NCBI RefSeq assembly: GCF_041146795.1
Contig: NC_135170.1
Location: 33,125,033-33,189,032, forward strand
From: Maylandia zebra
Lineage: Eukaryota > Chordata > Actinopteri > Cichliformes > Cichlidae
Direction: 5' to 3'
DNA length: 64,000 nt
Made by a program: the position numbers and the translations under genes. The notes beneath the pieces are model-generated. The model saw nothing but the letters and a program-made list of their open reading frames with translations. It had not been told where the DNA came from and did no database searches. Within the stretch, counting starts at the first letter, position 1. Each line of letters begins with the position of its first letter. Positions 11,511-23,653 of this stretch are shown here, piece by piece.

Positions 11511-12964
11511 TCTGAGGTGTTTACAGATGGCTGAAACTACAACTAGCAGTAAAGTTACAATCAGAGACCACACTTATGCAATCACTGGTGACCAACAGTT
11601 GGCTACAACACAATGCAGGATGAGTGCATCACATTGATTTATGTGGACGTAAATTAATCAAAGCCCAGCTGCCCCACAGAACAAACTCCTTTCGGCTATT
11701 TCTGTCAGTGACCTTGACCTTACCCAGATCACAGGTTAAGGAAGGAACACTGACCAACTGGTCAAGCGACCAGTTCACCTCTTCACCACGAGTGTCTAGC
11801 ACGTCCCTTTTCTCCCCAACATTGAGGGTTTAATCCCAGACTCTGATTTACCAATGACAGCAGGAAGTCTTTCTGTGTTTTAATGTGATGTCTGTGGTTT
11901 TTTATTCAGCAGATGAAACCTTGTGCAGTGATTCCAGCTCATACTCTCCCCTCTCTGATCATTAAAAAAATGAAAACTGTCAATCAGAGTTGGCGCTGGA
12001 TTTTTCTCTGCTCGGCTTTGAAGCAGGGAACAACTGCAAGCTAGATACTGTCGTTTCATTTGATCAAACTGTGGCTGTATCAGCACATGCATTACTGCTT
12101 CAGTGGTTGAAAGCACACTACAGTGTTATTTTTAAGCCTTAGATCAAGCTTTGCTATAAGTCGGTCACATAGTTATGCCCCAATTAACTCATAACGCCCT
12201 GCGAAGCTGTAAAAGCACTGAGCCATGTTTGAGGCTTGGCTGTAATGAGCAGTGACTGCCTTCAAAAACTGGCTAAAGAAAGAATTACATAACCCTCCTA
12301 CCTCTCATACAGTGTTATCCATACATCAACCACAGAGCTACAACAACCTACAGAGGCTTAAACCTAAAGCAGCTGAGCAGGACATTTAAACTGACCCATT
12401 TTACAGGCTGATGAGAACGAGCAGGGTGAAGCGAGCCTTTCTGATGCCAGTCCGATAAAACAATCTGCCTGAATACAAAGGAGACGGGAAGCTGAGCTGG
12501 AAAGCTAATCATTAGGCATGTGCAGCATAGTAATTACAGCAGAGGCCTGCACTTACTGATCTCAGTTTCTCCCACCAGCGCGTTTACATATTCCGCAACG
12601 CCAGTGAGGCGTTTGCTTGTTTAGTTTTATCAAGAAACAAAAAGTAAAATACCCGAGGACTGGAGGTCACGAGGGTTACGCCGCTGCCTTTGATCTGCCT
12701 TTGTAGTTTGGACCTCAGGCCTTTTGTAAAAGTTCAGAAAACAAAGATTTTATTACAGTTTCTCATATCATCCACGACACATTCATGGAATCCATCCTTT
12801 TCTCAGATCTCTGAACACAAAACCTTTTATAGCAGAAAACCTCACAAGCTTGCCAAACAGCTTCATCTGCTCAACATCAAACAAAGGTTTCAAATCTAGA
12901 AAGCAAGCACTCGAAATAACGCCACTGAGCATTTCACATGTCGAAATATTTAAATGGTGTATAT

Positions 12965-13150
12965 ATAGCAGCTGGTTCAGTTTAGCGTAGTGGTAAGCCT
13001 ACACGCCTTTGAAGCGGGAGTTGTAAGTTTGATTCCCAGCTGGGACATCTGTATCCTGTGAGGGTGCTGGGCTGGAAGACTTGGTAGTAAGCCCTAAATG
13101 CGATCGTGATATCGGCTATGGACGGCTATGTGCGAAGATGAAGCCCAAGC
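12965..13150 (+). mobile_element. tRNA-derived SINE-like element
   Basis: It contains an A-box-like TAGCGTAGTGGTAAGC and a B-box-like GTTTGATTCCCAGC at tRNA spacing, followed by unrelated sequence. The fold is not a clean cloverleaf and there is no discrete 3' end as in a working tRNA, so a SINE head is preferred. Confidence 0.6.
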
Positions 13151-15679
13151 GGGGCTCTTGCTAGAACCTCAAGCTCTTTATTCACAAACCAGGTGAAAAC
13201 AAGTGGCAGGAAATTAATAACCAATTGTAGCTCAGGAAGTAAAGCATGGAGGATAGTTTGATTTGATTTCCAACACCGGATGCAGACAGATGTTGCACAC
13301 ACTCCTCAGAGTAGTTGAGGAAAAATGTGGGCAGAGTTTTTGTAGTATTTAGAACATTTGTCCCAGACCCAGCATTTGGAATTGTAGATGAAATTAAGGC
13401 ACCACCTTCATCAATTACCCTAAAAAACCCCAAAGGATTTGATTTAAATGTCTCTCTTAATGCTTATTCTTTTTAAAGTAAATGTTTATGGGCTTTTGTT
13501 GCTTCTATGTTCTGCTGATGTGCTCCTACATTACGTAACAAAGCGTTGCTCCGAGCGTCGTTCACGTCTTTGGTTCGTCTCGGTGTCAGCAGCAGTTTGT
13601 GCTGAGCTGCAGAGACGAGAGGAGGGCTGTGCTCAGCCCTAAGACAAGAGATCCGCTCGAGCAAAGCGTGGCTTGTCCTGAGGCAGGAAGTGAAGAGACG
13701 GACTGAAGAGGAGGAGTAAAAGACAGTTTGTGTAAGATTAAAGAGGCAAATGTTGGGCTGCTGTGTCCTTATAATTTGGTTTAAAATGACATTTTTACAT
13801 TAAAAACCCCAACAAAGCATTGGGGTTTAAAAAATTCTTATCCATTTGTTACTTTTCTGACTCTGACCTTGTCCTTTTGTTGGAAGGATCTTAATATGGA
13901 AAAGTTCAACAAGCAAGTCATCGAAAGATCAAAATGAACCAATGAAAATGCAAAGGAAATGTTTCATTTTTAGCTCATGTGATGATCACAGCTGTGACTA
14001 AAGGTTTAGTTACCATTTCTTTCACTGGAACATCCAAACAGTCCAACTGAAGTTCAACGTTCGGCTTTCTCAGACCATCTAAAGGAGATGGGGGTCTACG
14101 CGCCTGGATGCAGCTTCTGCAGGCATACTAACAGTGTCTTCTGATTAAATGCTGAAAATTTCCATTTTCTCATATTCAAATGACCTCAAACAGCACAGCT
14201 GCACATGCAAAAATAACGCCATCGCTATGCCACTACCGCCGCCACCGTCTCCAACAGCCAGGCTTTTTGAGCAGGTGAGACCAGCAGCCCGATGATGATG
14301 ATGTGACGCAGCAGAGGTGTAAGAAACTCCCAAATATAGAAGCCATCTCTGTGACACGAAGGCTATTTCTATCCAAATGAGTCAAACGGAGCTTCAGATA
14401 TAAACTGTTGAACATAAGCGATGCAGCAGCTTGCGGCCCACATGTCCTCTACCACCAGGGAACAACTCTGAGACGATCGGTGCAGGTCTATAAAAATCAA
14501 AGCCTTACCTGATTTAAGTTTGGCCCGGCTCACCTTCAGGGTCACCTTCTCAGGCCTTACTGGACATTTTTAGATCATTCCCTGGAAGTCCTGTTCAGAA
14601 AGCTTTCAATGGTAAACATCAACACATTTGGTTGAAACTGAAGAAGCTGACATGGCTTTCATGTGGAGGATCATCTCTGGTAATGAGAGCCCCATCTTCA
14701 GCTACAATTGAGTTGGTTTGAGCAGCTTTGAAGCCAGATTTGAGTCCGTTTGAGTTTATCTTCTTCCCGAAAATGAAAATCAAGCCCATCGCAAGTTAAC
14801 TAGTGATGACAACGGGGCTTCTGAGACATCTAAAATAGCAGCCACGCTAAGAAACCACAAACAGAGGCCACCAGATTTGACCCAGCCTTACGATTTGGTT
14901 ATCTGGCGTCACTTTAACATCTGGAGTCAGACTAAGCAGTCATAGAAAGGTGGTTATTATCTTGACAAGCAGAGTGTGTTCACATGAAAGCAACCGCGCC
15001 AGCAGCATCTGACCAATCAGACACATGGACAGGTAGCAGCAGAGCCACTGATCAGCACTTCAGACTGTGTGTAAAAACTAGTCCTGCCTTCACACTAACG
15101 CCCACAAAGAAAAAGAAAGATGTTACAATAAAGAAGTTAACATTACTGAAATTAAACTCACGTCTTACTTATTGGTTACAAATACTTTGAAGACTTGGAG
15201 TGAAATAATCTCCTACGATCGTCTTCTATTAAAGAGAGTTTGTTTCTGATCGTTAAACTTCAGATACCAGCAGCAGGATGTTTTCAGTTGTTTATCAGCA
15301 GAAAGACTTAAAGTCTGAGAATAAAACTCTTCAGATGTTTTTTTGCCGAACTCACTACCTGCCCTGCAGCATCAACCATTTTGCTCCTGTGTGGGAGCAG
15401 GAATGAAATTTCGGCATGAACAACATTAATAAACTTGGCGAAGCTCAAAATCATTCGTGCATTTCCAGTTCAAAACACAGACGAGGCTTCAGTTTAACAG
15501 ACTTTTATTATATAACTTTAACGATTTAGTAATTAATTAAGAGGAAGTGCAGGCATGAAACCAAACGGACCGTTTCCTTAAAAGCTTTTTAAACATTTCA
15601 GTCCAGTAACGACAAACACAGACGGACAGTCAAAGCTGCACTAGGCCACTCCAGCACTGCTAAAGGGTCAATTCACCCA

Positions 15680-15750
15680 AATCACAACTGATCATTATTA
15701 TTATTAATTTTAATATTATTGATAATGATATTATTATCATTATTGAGGAC
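15680..15750. repeat. AT-rich imperfect palindrome
   Basis: An ATTATTATT-rich stretch that includes ATAATGATA-TTAT-TATCATTAT. Probably simple-sequence drift. Confidence 0.5.
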
Positions 15751-18399
15751 AATGCATAGACCCTGGCAAAAGTTAAATCACATTTTTGATTTTTTTTTAC
15801 CCATTCGCTGAACTTTTTAATCACCAAAACCTCCTCAGGCTGCCTGTTTTGGAAATTCTGACGTTTTCTCTTAGATTTTAAAAATTTGTTTTATATTTTA
15901 AAACTGTTTATTTTCATAGCTGCTTAACATAGCTTCCATTGTATTGCAAAGGCTGAATACAACAGCTGAAATAAACTGTAATGGCCCTTTAGCTTTCCAA
16001 ATTCATCATTATACAAACAACTGAACTGGTTTTTGTCTGGGCTCAGCATCGGTGGTATAGAGTTAGTTACTAGTAATACAAACATTTCCAAATATTTTTC
16101 CTGGAATTAAAAAAATTCTTGTGCTCACCAGAGACGTTTTGGCCAAAATTAAAATTATCAGGACTGACAAAACTATTCAAACCAATTTTTAAAGGTGAAG
16201 TTTCTCACACTTAAGACACAAAACACTTTTGTTTATCACCTAGCCTTAAATAACAGGAAATTGATAGAAGTCAGCACTGACTAACTGCTGTTTACTGGGC
16301 TACAGAGCCCGACTGACTTTTGCCAGCAGGTGGCGCTAATGAATTGACAGTTGAAAAAAAATAGACCTTAAAAAAAGACTATTGAAAGTCGATGATAATT
16401 AAGGGGCTGGCAAGAAAGCAATGTTCACGCTTAAGTCAGAAAAAAAATACAAACTTTAGGAATTTAAGTGTAAATTTCTTCCCAAATATACAATAAAATG
16501 AGATATGATGTCATTCTTAGATTACAGGGAATTGCAAGTTTCTGCCTTGTAAAATTCACATAAATCATAAATCTTCCATCTGCATTTCTGATTAAACTAA
16601 TTTTTGGGGTGTAAATTTACTTTATTTACTTTACTACCATAAATATTGTAGATTTTTAAAATACATTTATTAATTGGGTGTTTTCTCAATTGCAAGGGTT
16701 TTTTGCCTTTTGTAAAACTCCTAGCATTAAAAGTAAAATCACCCACCTCAGCTATGCATTTAATCCACCCCCTTCAGTGGTAATAATATCCTATCATGTA
16801 TCCCAGAAGCTTTACATTTATATCTTAGTTCAGCATTTTCCCATCACCCAAATTTCAAACCTATAAATAAACGTGTGATTTGACTGAACAGACCCTTTAA
16901 CTTTCCTTTATTTTTATTATTTAAAAAAATCCTTCTATGTGAGATAAACACTGATAAACATCTTTTTAATGGGTTGAATCTTTTCCTCTATTTGGAGAAA
17001 AACAAACTCCTGACACCGCTGAATGAAATGTGCTTGACTCTGGTGAATGTGCAGCTTGTTATCTCCATCAGCGAGGACAGGACGCCCTCGTTTCTAACTG
17101 TGAATCTTAGCTTAGTGCAGCTTTATTTAAATTTAAATAATTTAAGTAGAAAAGGGAAGAACAGACGGACATAAATAACAGCTGAGTAATAACTAGTAAA
17201 ATTAGACTATAAAGTGCACCATAGCAAACAGCCGTGCATGCAACTGGAGGAAAATAAATTATGTTATGACTGAACAGGAATAGAAAAGTAGTACAAAAAC
17301 AGTAGAAAAAAGTGGCCTCATATAAAGATATTATACTCTATACCGTACATCAATAAAGCTTATTTAAACTCTAACGTAATGTTCAAATTATAAACTATCT
17401 TTGTGGCTAGTCCAAGTGTGGATCTCCAAGAGGAGGAATAAATAAACACAAACCATCTCAGCTCAGTCCAGTTGGGGTAAGTGCCTGTTAAAGACCTACA
17501 GAAACAGAACCAAAGACACTTCTTACTGAAAATAAACCCAAAGTGGCCGCCTGCTTCCATCTGTCTGCCGTGATGGGTGAAACCTTACCAGAAGGTTTGT
17601 TCTTCTGCTCGAGCACACACGTACTTTAATTAGTGTTTGCAAAACAAGGGGAAAAAGAAAGATTAACAGCTGAGGTGAAGTCAGGCAGCTCCCGTCGCAC
17701 CCTGAGGAGATCTGAGGACACAAACACAGGAGGACGACGTCAGGCAAGGACACGATTTTTTTCTTTTTAACGCTTTGAATTCACCTTATTTGGATACGTG
17801 ACACAACTTTTGGTCCTAAATAAGCTCTTCAAAGTCCCCAGATTCCATTTATCAATTTAAAATGCATTAATAAACAGTGTTAGCACTGCTGCACATCCAG
17901 CCCACACACCCACAAAAAAAGGACTCTTAAACCCAAGTTTCATGTCCTGGTTTAAAATAAAAGTAAAGGTCGACAGTACAAACCTCCAGTGCCCTCATGT
18001 GTCCTCTGTGTCACCTCTTCTGCTGTCTGGTCGCACTTATGAACAGTTTGTTCTGTTGGAGACAAACGAACATCAGCCGCAAATAAAATGCCAAAATCAG
18101 GACGTTCACAAAAACAGCTCAGAAAAACAAAAAGAAGAGCAAACGTTTAACTCGTGCTGAGCTTTTAGACAGCATCAGCTACGAGGCTAATGCTAATGGG
18201 GTCAAATGCTGCAGTTCCTCTAACGTCCACTTGAGGCTTCAACAGCGAGCCAGTCCCCAACGTGCAACTTTACAGCAGAAATAAACGTTCAGCCTGCTAC
18301 AGGGTCCAGTTTTGACCTCTGGTTTCATCCTACAGCAGGTGGACTGCTTTCTAAGTCAGCTGAGGCTTAAATTCCAGATGTGGCTGCTGCGACTGACAC

Positions 18400-18560
18400 A
18401 CTTACTCAAACTCCAGCTGGCATCGGCAGCGCTTGTTCTGCTCTGTAGATCTTCTGCAGGCTCGAGGGCCTCGTGAAGCAGGTGGAGCAGAACAAAGACT
18501 ACTGCCGCCAGCTGCAGTTACAAGATGATGGAGTTTGGGAAGAAATCCACTGGAGAGACA
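18400..18560. repeat. Repeat copy related to 53.8 kb
   Basis: Blocks such as CTGCTCTGTAGATC, GACTACTGCCGCCAGCTGCAGTT and a GATGGTGGAGT-like word match, with differences, the text at about 53800-53930. It reads like decayed coding-derived or transposon sequence, but no frame is open. Confidence 0.4.
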
Positions 18561-18859
18561 GCCGTTTAAATGAATCAAAGTACGACCTCCTTATAACCAT
18601 TTAATAAGGCATTTAAGGAAAAGACACTGGACATGCACTTTTGATTTTAACTCTTCTGTTAAATAATTAAAAAAAAACAAAAAAAAAAAACAGACTAAAA
18701 TGTTTTAATATCCAGTTAAATTTCAAACTGCTTCTTTGGCCTCGCTGTGTGTAGCATGTGGAAACGTCCCTCTACTTTCACACACGCCTTTAAACATCTG
18801 CAAAAAGCAGCAACAGTGACCCCTGCAGGCCAAGCAGCTCCTCACACTCCACCTCATTG

Positions 18860-19092
18860 CTATGTTTTTACCTTGTGCTCTGGACATCTCATTGAGAAGT
18901 TATCCTCATTGAGGACACAGCCTGGAAAAACAAAAGCAGGACATGAAATAACCAAAGGAAAGTCAGTACTGAGCATCACCGAAGTGCTGAACTCGTACCC
19001 GACTGGATGGCACATCTGTAGTGATAATTCCTGGGGCAGCCCTTCTGGAAACAGCCCATTATTGCGCCTGTTTGCTGGCAGGTGGAACAAAT
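18860..19092 (-). CDS. ePHD-completing exons (18999-19092 and 18860-18921) of the RAI1/TCF20-family gene
   Basis: The first small exon (94 bp) begins after TTTTTTTAG, encodes ICSTCQQTGAIMGC and KGCPRNYHYRCA, and ends at G|GTACGAGT. The second (62 coding bp) begins after TTTTTCCAG and encodes CVLNEDNFSMRCPEHK, then VKT and stop. The two lengths sum to 52 codons, so the frame is kept. The Cys/His spacing is that of the second zinc-finger half in TCF20 and RAI1. Confidence 0.87.
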
Positions 19093-21383
19093 CTAAAAAA
19101 AGAAAAAAGAAAAAAAAATATTTATAAAAATATTCATATATTTATTCTGGCTCTCTGATAGAGTAGCTCTGCATGATTAAACAGTTCAGAATAATCCATA
19201 TTTATGGCTGGCTCTCAGAACAGACATCTCCTCCTCACTTTAAGCCAGCTTTCTTCTGATTGGCTGTGTGTCGGAGATGACCCCATGAGGGATATCCACT
19301 GTTTATGACATCACGCAGAGCCATGAGAAGAAAAGAAAAAAAAGTCTGTACCTCAGTGTTTGGGCTTTGAGGAGCTACTTGCTCATACACTGACCTCATA
19401 ATGTGAAACTGTGAATGTTCATAAGAAACACGACCATCTTTGGGACTTTCAATAGATTAAAAAAAGAAAATCGTGTGATAAGGATCATATGTTCTCAGAA
19501 CTCACCGTTTCCTGCGCGAGCCGCGCTCCCTCCTCCAACCCGTACAGCTTTCCTCGGATAAGGAAGACGCCGGCAGACCAGATGCCGCAGTCCTCGTGGA
19601 TCCAGCACTCATCCAGGTGAAGAGGCACCTTTGGGGAGGCGTTGCCATCAGCAGCTCTGCTGTCGTCTGAGGGATTTACCCCTCGGCTTTTAGAGAGTCC
19701 GTTTAGCTCCTCCTTCTGGGCGTCCACGCTGGGATAGTAGGGGCCGTGAAGGTCCCCAAGGCCCATGACGTTGGCGGTGTGGCCGCACAGACAGCAGAAC
19801 AGCGATGACTCGCACCGGCTGTCTGAGCTGAGCCGACCCGGCTGAAAACAGGAAGTGTTGGGAACAAACCCGGACAGAGACTTGCAAGCAGCCCGCCTCC
19901 CTCCTTCGCTGCTCCGAACAGTTGCCTCCTCCTCCCGGTAGTTGACCACAGTGCACGCTCGCCGCTCCAGGTGAACAAACGGGCAGAAACCGCCCGATTT
20001 CTTCTCCTTTTTGTCCTCTTTAGTTTTCACATATTTGAGCTTGATCTCAGTCTCTGTCGGAGAAAACAGAGACGAAGGCCCAGTCTGACGGCGGCGTTTC
20101 CTCCGCCACCTTGCGACAGTTTTTTTGCTCGCCACCGCACTCCTACAGGCTGAAGCATTCTGGTGCGGTGGCGGCGATGGTGGCGGGATCCTACGCTTCT
20201 GTTTTGTTCTTCTTAACTCTTTTGTTTTAGGAACTGCAAGCGGCTTCTTTCGTTTGTGATTAACGGTTTTTGCATTTGAAGCTTCGCGCTGATGCTGCGT
20301 CTCAATCTGCGGGGACTTCCTGTCCGTCCCAACATCTGCGTCAGACTCCTCTGAATGGCTTCTTGCCCTTTGTGGCGACTTCACCAGCAACTCGTCTGAG
20401 CTAGACACCCTCAAGACGTAGTCCATCACTTCATCGGAGTCGCAGCTCTCGTTGTATATACCCACAGCGTCGTGTTTGACTCGCCTGCTCAAGCTATGAC
20501 GAGATACGTTACAGGTGAGCGGCGGGATTTCTGAGGCCGGCCTTCGTATCCTAGCGCTGCGGCGGACTTCGCTTTGCGGCGCTTTTTCGCTCTCACTCTG
20601 AGGAGGAGGAGTCTTCTGGTAGCATTTGTTTTTCTTCTTCTGATCAGTGACAGAAACTTCGATGATGTCGCTGTCATCGCTGGAGATGTCGACCGCAGAT
20701 TCAGCTGTGTTGGCGTAAACGGCACCGAGGTCGGATAGGAGGACGACGGGCCGGGTGTGATGTACAGGAATGTCCACCGAGCTGTCCGAGGAATCTTCCG
20801 AGTACGAGCTGTCAGGGCTGGGCGAGCTCAGAGGCTGAGGTAGGTGGTAGCACGCTCGCTCTTCGTCGAGTGAGGACGCGGCGGGGGACAGGGGCTCCAC
20901 CATGTGTGCCACGCCGTCCTGCATGAAAGAGCCGCACAGGAGCGGCTCCTTCGCAGCGGACACGAGGAAGATGACATCAGAGCCGCTGTCGCTCTCCTCT
21001 CCACCGCTGCTTTCAGGAACGGGGCCACCGCTCTGCTCGGGCCCACAGAAACCCCGATGCCACAGGCTGCCATGGACTCCGTCGTGGTACAGATCCAGCC
21101 CTGGACCAAGCGTCGAGTTCATGTAGCCCCCCAAAGACTCTGGGCCGTCCTCCATGTCCCTGCAGCGCACGGGCGCTCCTGGCTGCGTGGAGAGCGAGCC
21201 GTAGGAGGAGGAGGAGGCTCTGGATCTGTACGAGGAGGCGAGATCTGTGCTCACTGGGCGTCTGTGGTACCACTCGGGCTTCTTGGCCAGGTCCATGGCT
21301 TCAGCGTGGCTGCGGGTCAGTGGGTTGTAGCTCTTTGACAGGTCCATCGCCATGAGAGGAGGATCCTGGGAGGACACATCCAT
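18860..21383 (-). CDS. Compact RAI1/TCF20-family protein with C-terminal extended PHD module
   Basis: Coding exons 21383-19506, 19092-18999 and 18921-18860 join in phase to give 677 aa (ATG at 21383 just inside an acceptor; stop TAG at 18860 after CPEHKVKT). The family marks are clear: TEIKLKYV (445-452), CPFV and CTVVNY (467-482), then an extended PHD module with CCLCG...GPYYP (530-551), CWIHEDCGIWSAGV (593-606), GKLYGL, and CSTC, YHYRCA and CPEH in the last exons. RAI1 and TCF20 are nuclear nucleosome-binding regulators, and this protein presumably acts in chromatin too. It is about one third of their length (roughly 1,900 aa) and lacks their long Gln-rich N-terminus. It also has an RRSARIRR basic stretch and hydrophobic-acidic motifs. 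I do not know a settled symbol; it may be a RAI1-like or TCF20-like paralogue. Confidence 0.88.
19150..19330 (+). repeat. Dispersed repeat family copy
   Basis: It reads AGAGTAGCTCTGCATGATT, CAGTTCAGAATAATCC, TTTAAGCCAGC and TTCTTCTGATTGGCTG and ends near GACATCACGCAGAG. The same order of blocks recurs at 25.3 kb and, inverted, at 42.1 kb. Confidence 0.7.
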
Positions 21384-21385
21384 CA

Positions 21386-22418
21386 CTGCAACACACAGAC
21401 GAGCAAAACCCTGTGATCCAGTTAGCACAGCTTCCCAGTGATTAAAGAAAAACACCCCAAAAACACACAGACTGAAAACTGAAAACAGTCAAACCAGAGC
21501 AACTGAAACTTTAAGAGCTGTTTTGTTAGTGGGTAACAAATAAGTTAACATTTAAAGCCACATGTGCAACTTAAAGAATATTTATGGAACAGACAAAAAC
21601 AATCAGTTCAGTGTTGGTAAACAATGGATGGTCATATGACCTGTTTGTTATTAATATGAGTTTACAGGTAAATGGTATAATAAAAAAAATGTATTAGAAA
21701 ATAAGCATACAAACGCAGATCTGCATAGACCTTTATAGCATGAACACATTACGATAAATCAATGAAAATTTATTTTATTTTTTTAAATTTCTGCTGTCAG
21801 TCTCCAGGATTATCAGTAACAGTGATTGGCCCACAGTGACACTGTAATCCATCATTCAATTACACTATCCTTCTTTTTGCCTTTGTACAGCTATGACTGA
21901 TTACAGACTGACCATGATGCATTTCTGTTTTGTATTTTTGAATCATTTCCCCCCAAAAGCCACGCAATCAATAAAGTTAGACACGAAGTATCATTCCTTT
22001 TTTTTAAATTTGCATTTTGTTCTTTTTTTTTTTTTTATCCGTGATAATCGTGACATGAAAGCCAGCTCCTATCCAAGAATATAAGACGATAAAGGATTTA
22101 GTTTCACGGTATCGTCCTTTCTAATCAAATTTCGATGTAGATGTAGCTTACTATTATTTTATTTATTTAGCCGGACAAGCAGTAAAATATAAGCTACTTT
22201 TAAATAATACACAGGAAATAAATGTAAATATCACAATAATTTATATCTGATGACTAAGGATATGGCTGTAGTGACTGATGGATGAGAAAAAAATCCAACT
22301 AATTAATCGATAAGTTATGTCAGCTTTTCCTCTAACAGGTAGGCCCGTTCACTCAGATGCCTCCTAAAACCTGCCTGTTACAGATGTTTTGCTGTTGTCA
22401 AACAGCTGGGGATCTTAC
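21386..22418 (-). other. 5' intron of the RAI1/TCF20-family gene
   Basis: An AT-rich intron between the predicted non-coding first exon and the large coding exon. The acceptor TGTGTTGCAG and donor GTAAGATCC fit consensus. No other feature was seen. Confidence 0.6.
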
Positions 22419-22765
22419 CCCTGAGGTGTGGGCGGTTGGGGCGGACCTCCCCGATCCTGACACTGCGGACTTTAGGGTGACACCTTCCCCGGAGCAGCGC
22501 GAGTAGCGCGGTTAGCTAACGCAGCTCTCCAGGCCCATGGCCCGGACTGGATGTAAACAGCAGCGACGCCAGCCCCAGCTCATGCTAGCCGGACAGCAAG
22601 CCGACGTCGGCCCGCTACGCTGCTCCAAAACGCAGCCGATACTTGACGCGACGATGACCCGTGAACATTTCCGCGGAGGTGAAATCCACCAGGTAAACCC
22701 CGACCTGCTGCTACCATCGGTATTTTAAAGTTGTCATCATGGACGTCTCTTCCCTCCTTAGTCAA
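22419..22765 (-). promoter_or_regulatory. CpG-rich promoter and predicted non-coding first exon of the RAI1/TCF20-family gene
   Basis: A GC- and CpG-rich island in AT-rich surroundings. On the minus strand a strong donor GGG|GTAAGATCC ends an exon at 22419, upstream of the coding exon. The transcription start is probably near 22.5-22.75 kb; no TATA box was identified. Position is inferred from composition and the splice site only. Confidence 0.6.
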
Positions 22766-23616
22766 GCCACCGCGAAATAAAGCGGAAAAGAAGGTGGCGT
22801 CTTCAAAATAAGAGCTTCAGGAAACCGTCAACATCTATTTGTATTTCAACTTCGTGTCACCTTTGCAGTCACACCGAGCTCAGCACTTCTGTTTTGTTTG
22901 ATTGAAAACTTTGTTTGTAATCGTGACTTCACCAAAATATCTGTCACTCATGTTTTTTTGATCATTTTCTTTTTAGTATACTTATACTGAAGACTTATTT
23001 CACACTTTACCAAACTACTATCCCATATCACCCATAACATCCCCCCCAAAATCTACAAATGTGCAGCTCTATGGGCGATTGTTTCTGCCACTTTTGTGGT
23101 GAAGACTTTTGTGGAAAAAAAAATGTGCCAGAAACAAAATTTCCTAAAGTATAGAATTTTGCATATTAATAATTTATTAACTGCATTCTTTTCAATAGTA
23201 CTATGTAAAATTATGTTCATGGAAATCTGAAATAAACTCCTACGTCACACAAATGGGGCTTTTATTGTGAAATATTCACTTGGAAATCACCTTTAACTTT
23301 TTCAGGTATCTTCACTCACTCCTTCTAGCTTTCACATTCTGATTCTTATTTACTGCTGCATCTTCACAAGATGTCAGAATAACTTAATTAAAAAAACTGT
23401 TACATTTATCTATTTATTTTTGGTACAAATTATTGCTGTTTTTTATTTTAATTAGAGGCAAAATGACGAAACATGTAGCTCTATGATACGGAGGACCACA
23501 ACTGCCAAAATAAAGGTAAATGTGTTGATAAAAACTTCTTATATACAGTGGTCCCTCGCTATAACACGGTTCACCTTTCGTGGCCTCGCAATTTTTTTTT
23601 TGTGCAACTTCGCATG

Positions 23617-23653
<37 letters not shown>

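Larger units (their letters stand above)
10576..18859. other. Intergenic region between the kinase and the RAI1/TCF20-family gene
   Basis: About 8 kb without a supported gene. It holds a dispersed teleost repeat interrupted by a piggyBac-like MITE (10990-11510), a tRNA-SINE-like element (12965-13150), AT-rich stretches and a repeat-like block at 18400-18560. The genes on its two sides are convergent, so it contains both 3' flanks. Confidence 0.6.

Noticed and set aside
12965..13150. Functional tRNA gene
   Set aside because: Box A and B words are present, but the sequence does not fold into a clean cloverleaf and continues as a SINE-like body.
20904..21338. Open frame on the + strand opposite the RAI1/TCF20-family exon
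   Set aside because: Shadow of a GC-rich coding exon. The minus-strand frame has family motifs and splice sites.
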